Origin: JAFGPS01 sp964628465
GTDB taxonomy: Bacteria > Planctomycetota > Phycisphaerae > Sedimentisphaerales > Anaerobacaceae
Assembly (NCBI GenBank): GCA_964628465.1
Contig: CAZVOA010000002.1
Span: 124,001 to 188,000, forward strand
Reading direction: 5' to 3'
Length of the DNA stretch: 64,000 nt
Shown: positions 62,040-64,000 of the stretch, piece after piece
How the letters are laid out: the number at the start of each line of letters is the position of its first letter
How positions within the stretch are numbered: the stretch's first letter is position 1
Program-made: the position numbers and the translations under genes
The notes under the pieces: generated by a model
What the model saw: the letters and a program-made list of their open reading frames with translations, nothing else
Told to the model about the DNA's origin: nothing
Database searches by the model: none

Positions 62040-63518
62040 ATGACTGAAAAAGAAAGACAAGAACTTTTAGAGAATCTCCTTGCAAAACAAAAAGCAGGCG
62101 AACTTAAAGTCTCTGATAGATACAATATACCTTTACAGGAAATGCCCGAGCAGGACCCTGACGTAAGAAAAACAAATGTCAACGAAGTCGCTATAGGCTA
62201 TACTGAAACTCATGCCCGAATAGAAGCTCTCCGCTGTCTGCAATGTAAAAACGCACCATGCGTGCAGGGCTGCCCGGTCAAAATCAGGATAAAAGATTTT
62301 ATCGAAGCTATCACCGAAGGCCAATACGGCCAGGCTCTTTCTATAATAAAGGAAAACTCACTTCTTCCGGCGGTTTGCGGCAGAGTATGCCCACAGGAAA
62401 ATCAGTGCCAGCTTACCTGTACAGTAGGGAAAAAATTCAAGGACCCGGCAAAAGCAGTTTCTATTGGCCGTCTCGAAAGATTCGTCGCGGATATGAATCA
62501 GAGTTCTGAATCCACTCCGGCGGTCGCGGCAAAGACTGGAAAGAAAGTCGCTATCATCGGCTCCGGACCAGGAGGTATTGTCGCGGCAGCGGATACGAGA
62601 AGAGCGGGACACGATGTCACCTTATTCGAGGCCTTCCACAAACCCGGCGGCGTTATGGTATATGGTATCCCGGAATTCAGATTACCTAAAGCTATCGTAC
62701 AAAAGGAAATTGATACTCTAATTAAAATGGGTGTAAAAATTAATTATAACTTCATCGTTGGCAAGACCAGAACAATTCAGCAATTGATGAATGAAGACGG
62801 ATTCGACGCAGTTTATATAGGGGTCGGAGCCGGACTTCCGAATTTCATGGGAATTGAAGGCGAATCACTCGTAGGCGTATTCAGCGCCAACGAATATCTC
62901 ACTCGCGCGAATTTAATGAAAGCGTACAGTTTCGGCTCAGGTTCAGATACACCAATTATTCAATCAAAAATAGTCGCAGTTGTCGGAGGCGGAAATGTCG
63001 CGATGGACGCGGCCAGAACCGCGCTTCGTCTCGGTGCCGAAAAAGTCTATCTGATATATCGAAGAACAGAAAAGGAAATGCCTGCCCGAATCGAAGAAGT
63101 GCATCACGCAAAACAGGAAGGCATAGAATTCCATATGTTACAAAGCCCAATACGAATACTCGGAGATGAAAACAGCAGAGTGACAGGAATCGAATGCCTC
63201 AAATACGAACTTGGCGAGCCGGACGATTCGGGAAGAAGAAGGCCGGTCGCAATAAAAGGTTCGGAATTTATTATCGAGCTTGATACGGTCATTATAGCGA
63301 TTGGAAATACACCGAATCCTCTTATTTCACAAACAATGCCTGAGCTTGAAATGACACGATGGGGAACTATTGTAGTCGATGAAAAAACTATGGCCGCTTC
63401 AGTACCGGGCGTTTTTGCCGGAGGCGATATTGTTTCAGGTGCGGCGACTGTAATTCTCGCAATGGGTCAGGGAAGAATAGCAGCCGCCTCAATTAACGAA
63501 TATCTCGCGAAAAAATAG
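62040..63518 (+). CDS. nfnB: NfnB: glutamate synthase small-subunit-like flavoprotein
   Basis: 492 residues. The N-terminal part has 4Fe-4S motifs (CLQCKNAPCVQGCPVKI; CGRVCPQENQCQLTC). FAD is bound at VAIIGSGPGGIVAA, and NADPH at VVGGGNVAMDAARTALRLGA; AGGDIVSGAATVILAMGQG closes the C-terminus. It is homologous to the GltD/SudA family. Adjacent to nfnA, 41 bases after it, it should form the NfnAB bifurcating complex and not glutamate synthase, as no large subunit is near. Confidence 0.9.
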   Translation: MTEKERQELLENLLAKQKAGELKVSDRYNIPLQEMPEQDPDVRKTNVNEVAIGYTETHARIEALRCLQCKNAPCVQGCPVKIRIKDFIEAITEGQYGQALSIIKENSLLPAVCGRVCPQENQCQLTCTVGKKFKDPAKAVSIGRLERFVADMNQSSESTPAVAAKTGKKVAIIGSGPGGIVAAADTRRAGHDVTLFEAFHKPGGVMVYGIPEFRLPKAIVQKEIDTLIKMGVKINYNFIVGKTRTIQQLMNEDGFDAVYIGVGAGLPNFMGIEGESLVGVFSANEYLTRANLMKAYSFGSGSDTPIIQSKIVAVVGGGNVAMDAARTALRLGAEKVYLIYRRTEKEMPARIEEVHHAKQEGIEFHMLQSPIRILGDENSRVTGIECLKYELGEPDDSGRRRPVAIKGSEFIIELDTVIIAIGNTPNPLISQTMPELEMTRWGTIVVDEKTMAASVPGVFAGGDIVSGAATVILAMGQGRIAAASINEYLAKK

Positions 63519-63678
63519 AGCCAGAGCATTTCAGAGATGCTATTTCCATAAAATCTTCAGGTGCAAATAGCCGCTTTGCCGCTATTGCCAACATCCATTC
63601 CTTGTGTTAATATGACAAGAAGAAATTTATTAATTTGTGTTTAGTTATATTTTTTATACAAGGATTTCTAATCATATT

Positions 63679-64000
63679 ATGCGTATAGGTTTGGGGCAAT
63701 TTAATTCTATAGTCGGCAATCTTTCGGGTAATATCGAAAAGATGAAGGAATTTTACAATCGCGCGATTGAGGAAAAAGTTGATTTACTTATTTTTCCGGA
63801 ATTGGCGATTTGCGGTTATCCGCCGGAAGACTTGGTTTTAAAGAAACATTTTCTTGCAGACTGTGCAATTAGTATAGAAAAAACAGCCTCGGCTTGCCCT
63901 GATATGACTATCATCGCCGGTTTTGTCGAAACAGAAAGCGGTAAAAGCTACAACTCAGCCGCGGTAATGCAAAACGGGAAGATCGCTAATATTTATCGAA
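63679..64000 (+). CDS. nadE: NAD+ synthetase, glutamine-dependent (5' end, cut by window)
   Basis: The visible 107 codons begin MRIGLGQFNSIVGNLSGNIE and continue FPELAICGYPPEDLVL and IIAGFVETESGKSYN. This is the nitrilase-like glutaminase domain found at the N-terminus of bacterial NadE, with the catalytic Glu in FPELAICGYP. The frame is open through the last base, so the gene continues beyond 64000. Hairpins at ~63525-63545 (AGCAT/ATGCT) and ~63568-63588 (AATAGC/GCTATT) lie in the gap after nfnB. Confidence 0.85.
   Translation, partial: MRIGLGQFNSIVGNLSGNIEKMKEFYNRAIEEKVDLLIFPELAICGYPPEDLVLKKHFLADCAISIEKTASACPDMTIIAGFVETESGKSYNSAAVMQNGKIANIYR

Noticed and set aside
62040..63518. Glutamate synthase small subunit (GltD)
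   Set aside because: No glutamate synthase large subunit is adjacent, whereas an NfnA partner is, so NfnB is the better call.

Overview
The window reads as chromosomal DNA of a low-to-medium GC planctomycete of the class Phycisphaerae (Sedimentisphaerales-like). This rests on the family mix, not on a search: many prepilin-type proteins including an H-X9-DG type, a secreted protein ending in a truncated dockerin-like repeat, tandem DUF1573 lipoproteins, a CvpA-like protein, an LPS core pathway (kdsD-kdsC-lptC) and NfnAB. No rRNA, tRNA, CRISPR array or transposase gene was recognised.

Layout. 1-2.05 kb is gene-poor: a possible structured RNA closed by a 10-bp terminal helix, one orphan gene and nested palindromic repeats. 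2.07-2.93 kb is a Tat-exported TIM-barrel sugar isomerase. 3.17-7.8 kb (minus strand) is a compact HerA ATPase - NurA nuclease - DNA methyltransferase operon. Its promoter has one perfect dyad over the -35 and another over the -10; this is the best candidate for an undescribed, probably defensive, system. 8.2-13.9 kb (minus) holds three tandem DUF1573 lipoproteins, a metallophosphatase-like/multiheme cytochrome fusion and a GspC-like protein.

14.1-25.4 kb is a surface glycan cluster: GT2, a GT39-like membrane transferase, GT4 enzymes, AsnB, a methyltransferase and a flippase. One glycosyltransferase gene is a two-enzyme fusion whose linker is encoded by an intergenic-type repeat. 25.5-30.2 kb has a secreted beta-propeller/beta-helix protein, DDAH, ThiC under a TPP riboswitch and a small HEAT-like protein. 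30.2-34.5 kb is kdsD-kdsC-giant lptC. 34.6-43.8 kb holds RNase G with its DUF2344 partner (apparently leaderless), a Do-like protease, a PIN-TRAM protein, an H-X9-DG pilin, a membrane ferredoxin, a DUF2752 protein and an inositol monophosphatase.

43.9-54.6 kb is one long minus-strand operon for a type II secretion/type IV pilus-like machine: GspE, GspF, three GspG-like pseudopilins, then GspH, I, J and a very large GspK. Across a small divergent region, PilT, a membrane-anchored GspE-like pseudo-ATPase and a CvpA-like protein run on the plus strand (56.4-60.4 kb). No secretin (GspD) and no GspL/M are present; a GspC-like protein lies at 8.2 kb. The right end has a 49-residue small protein, nfnAB and the start of a glutamine-dependent NAD synthetase cut by the window edge.

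All family calls come from reading motifs; no database search was run. Promoters were called from -35/-10 hexamers and spacing only.
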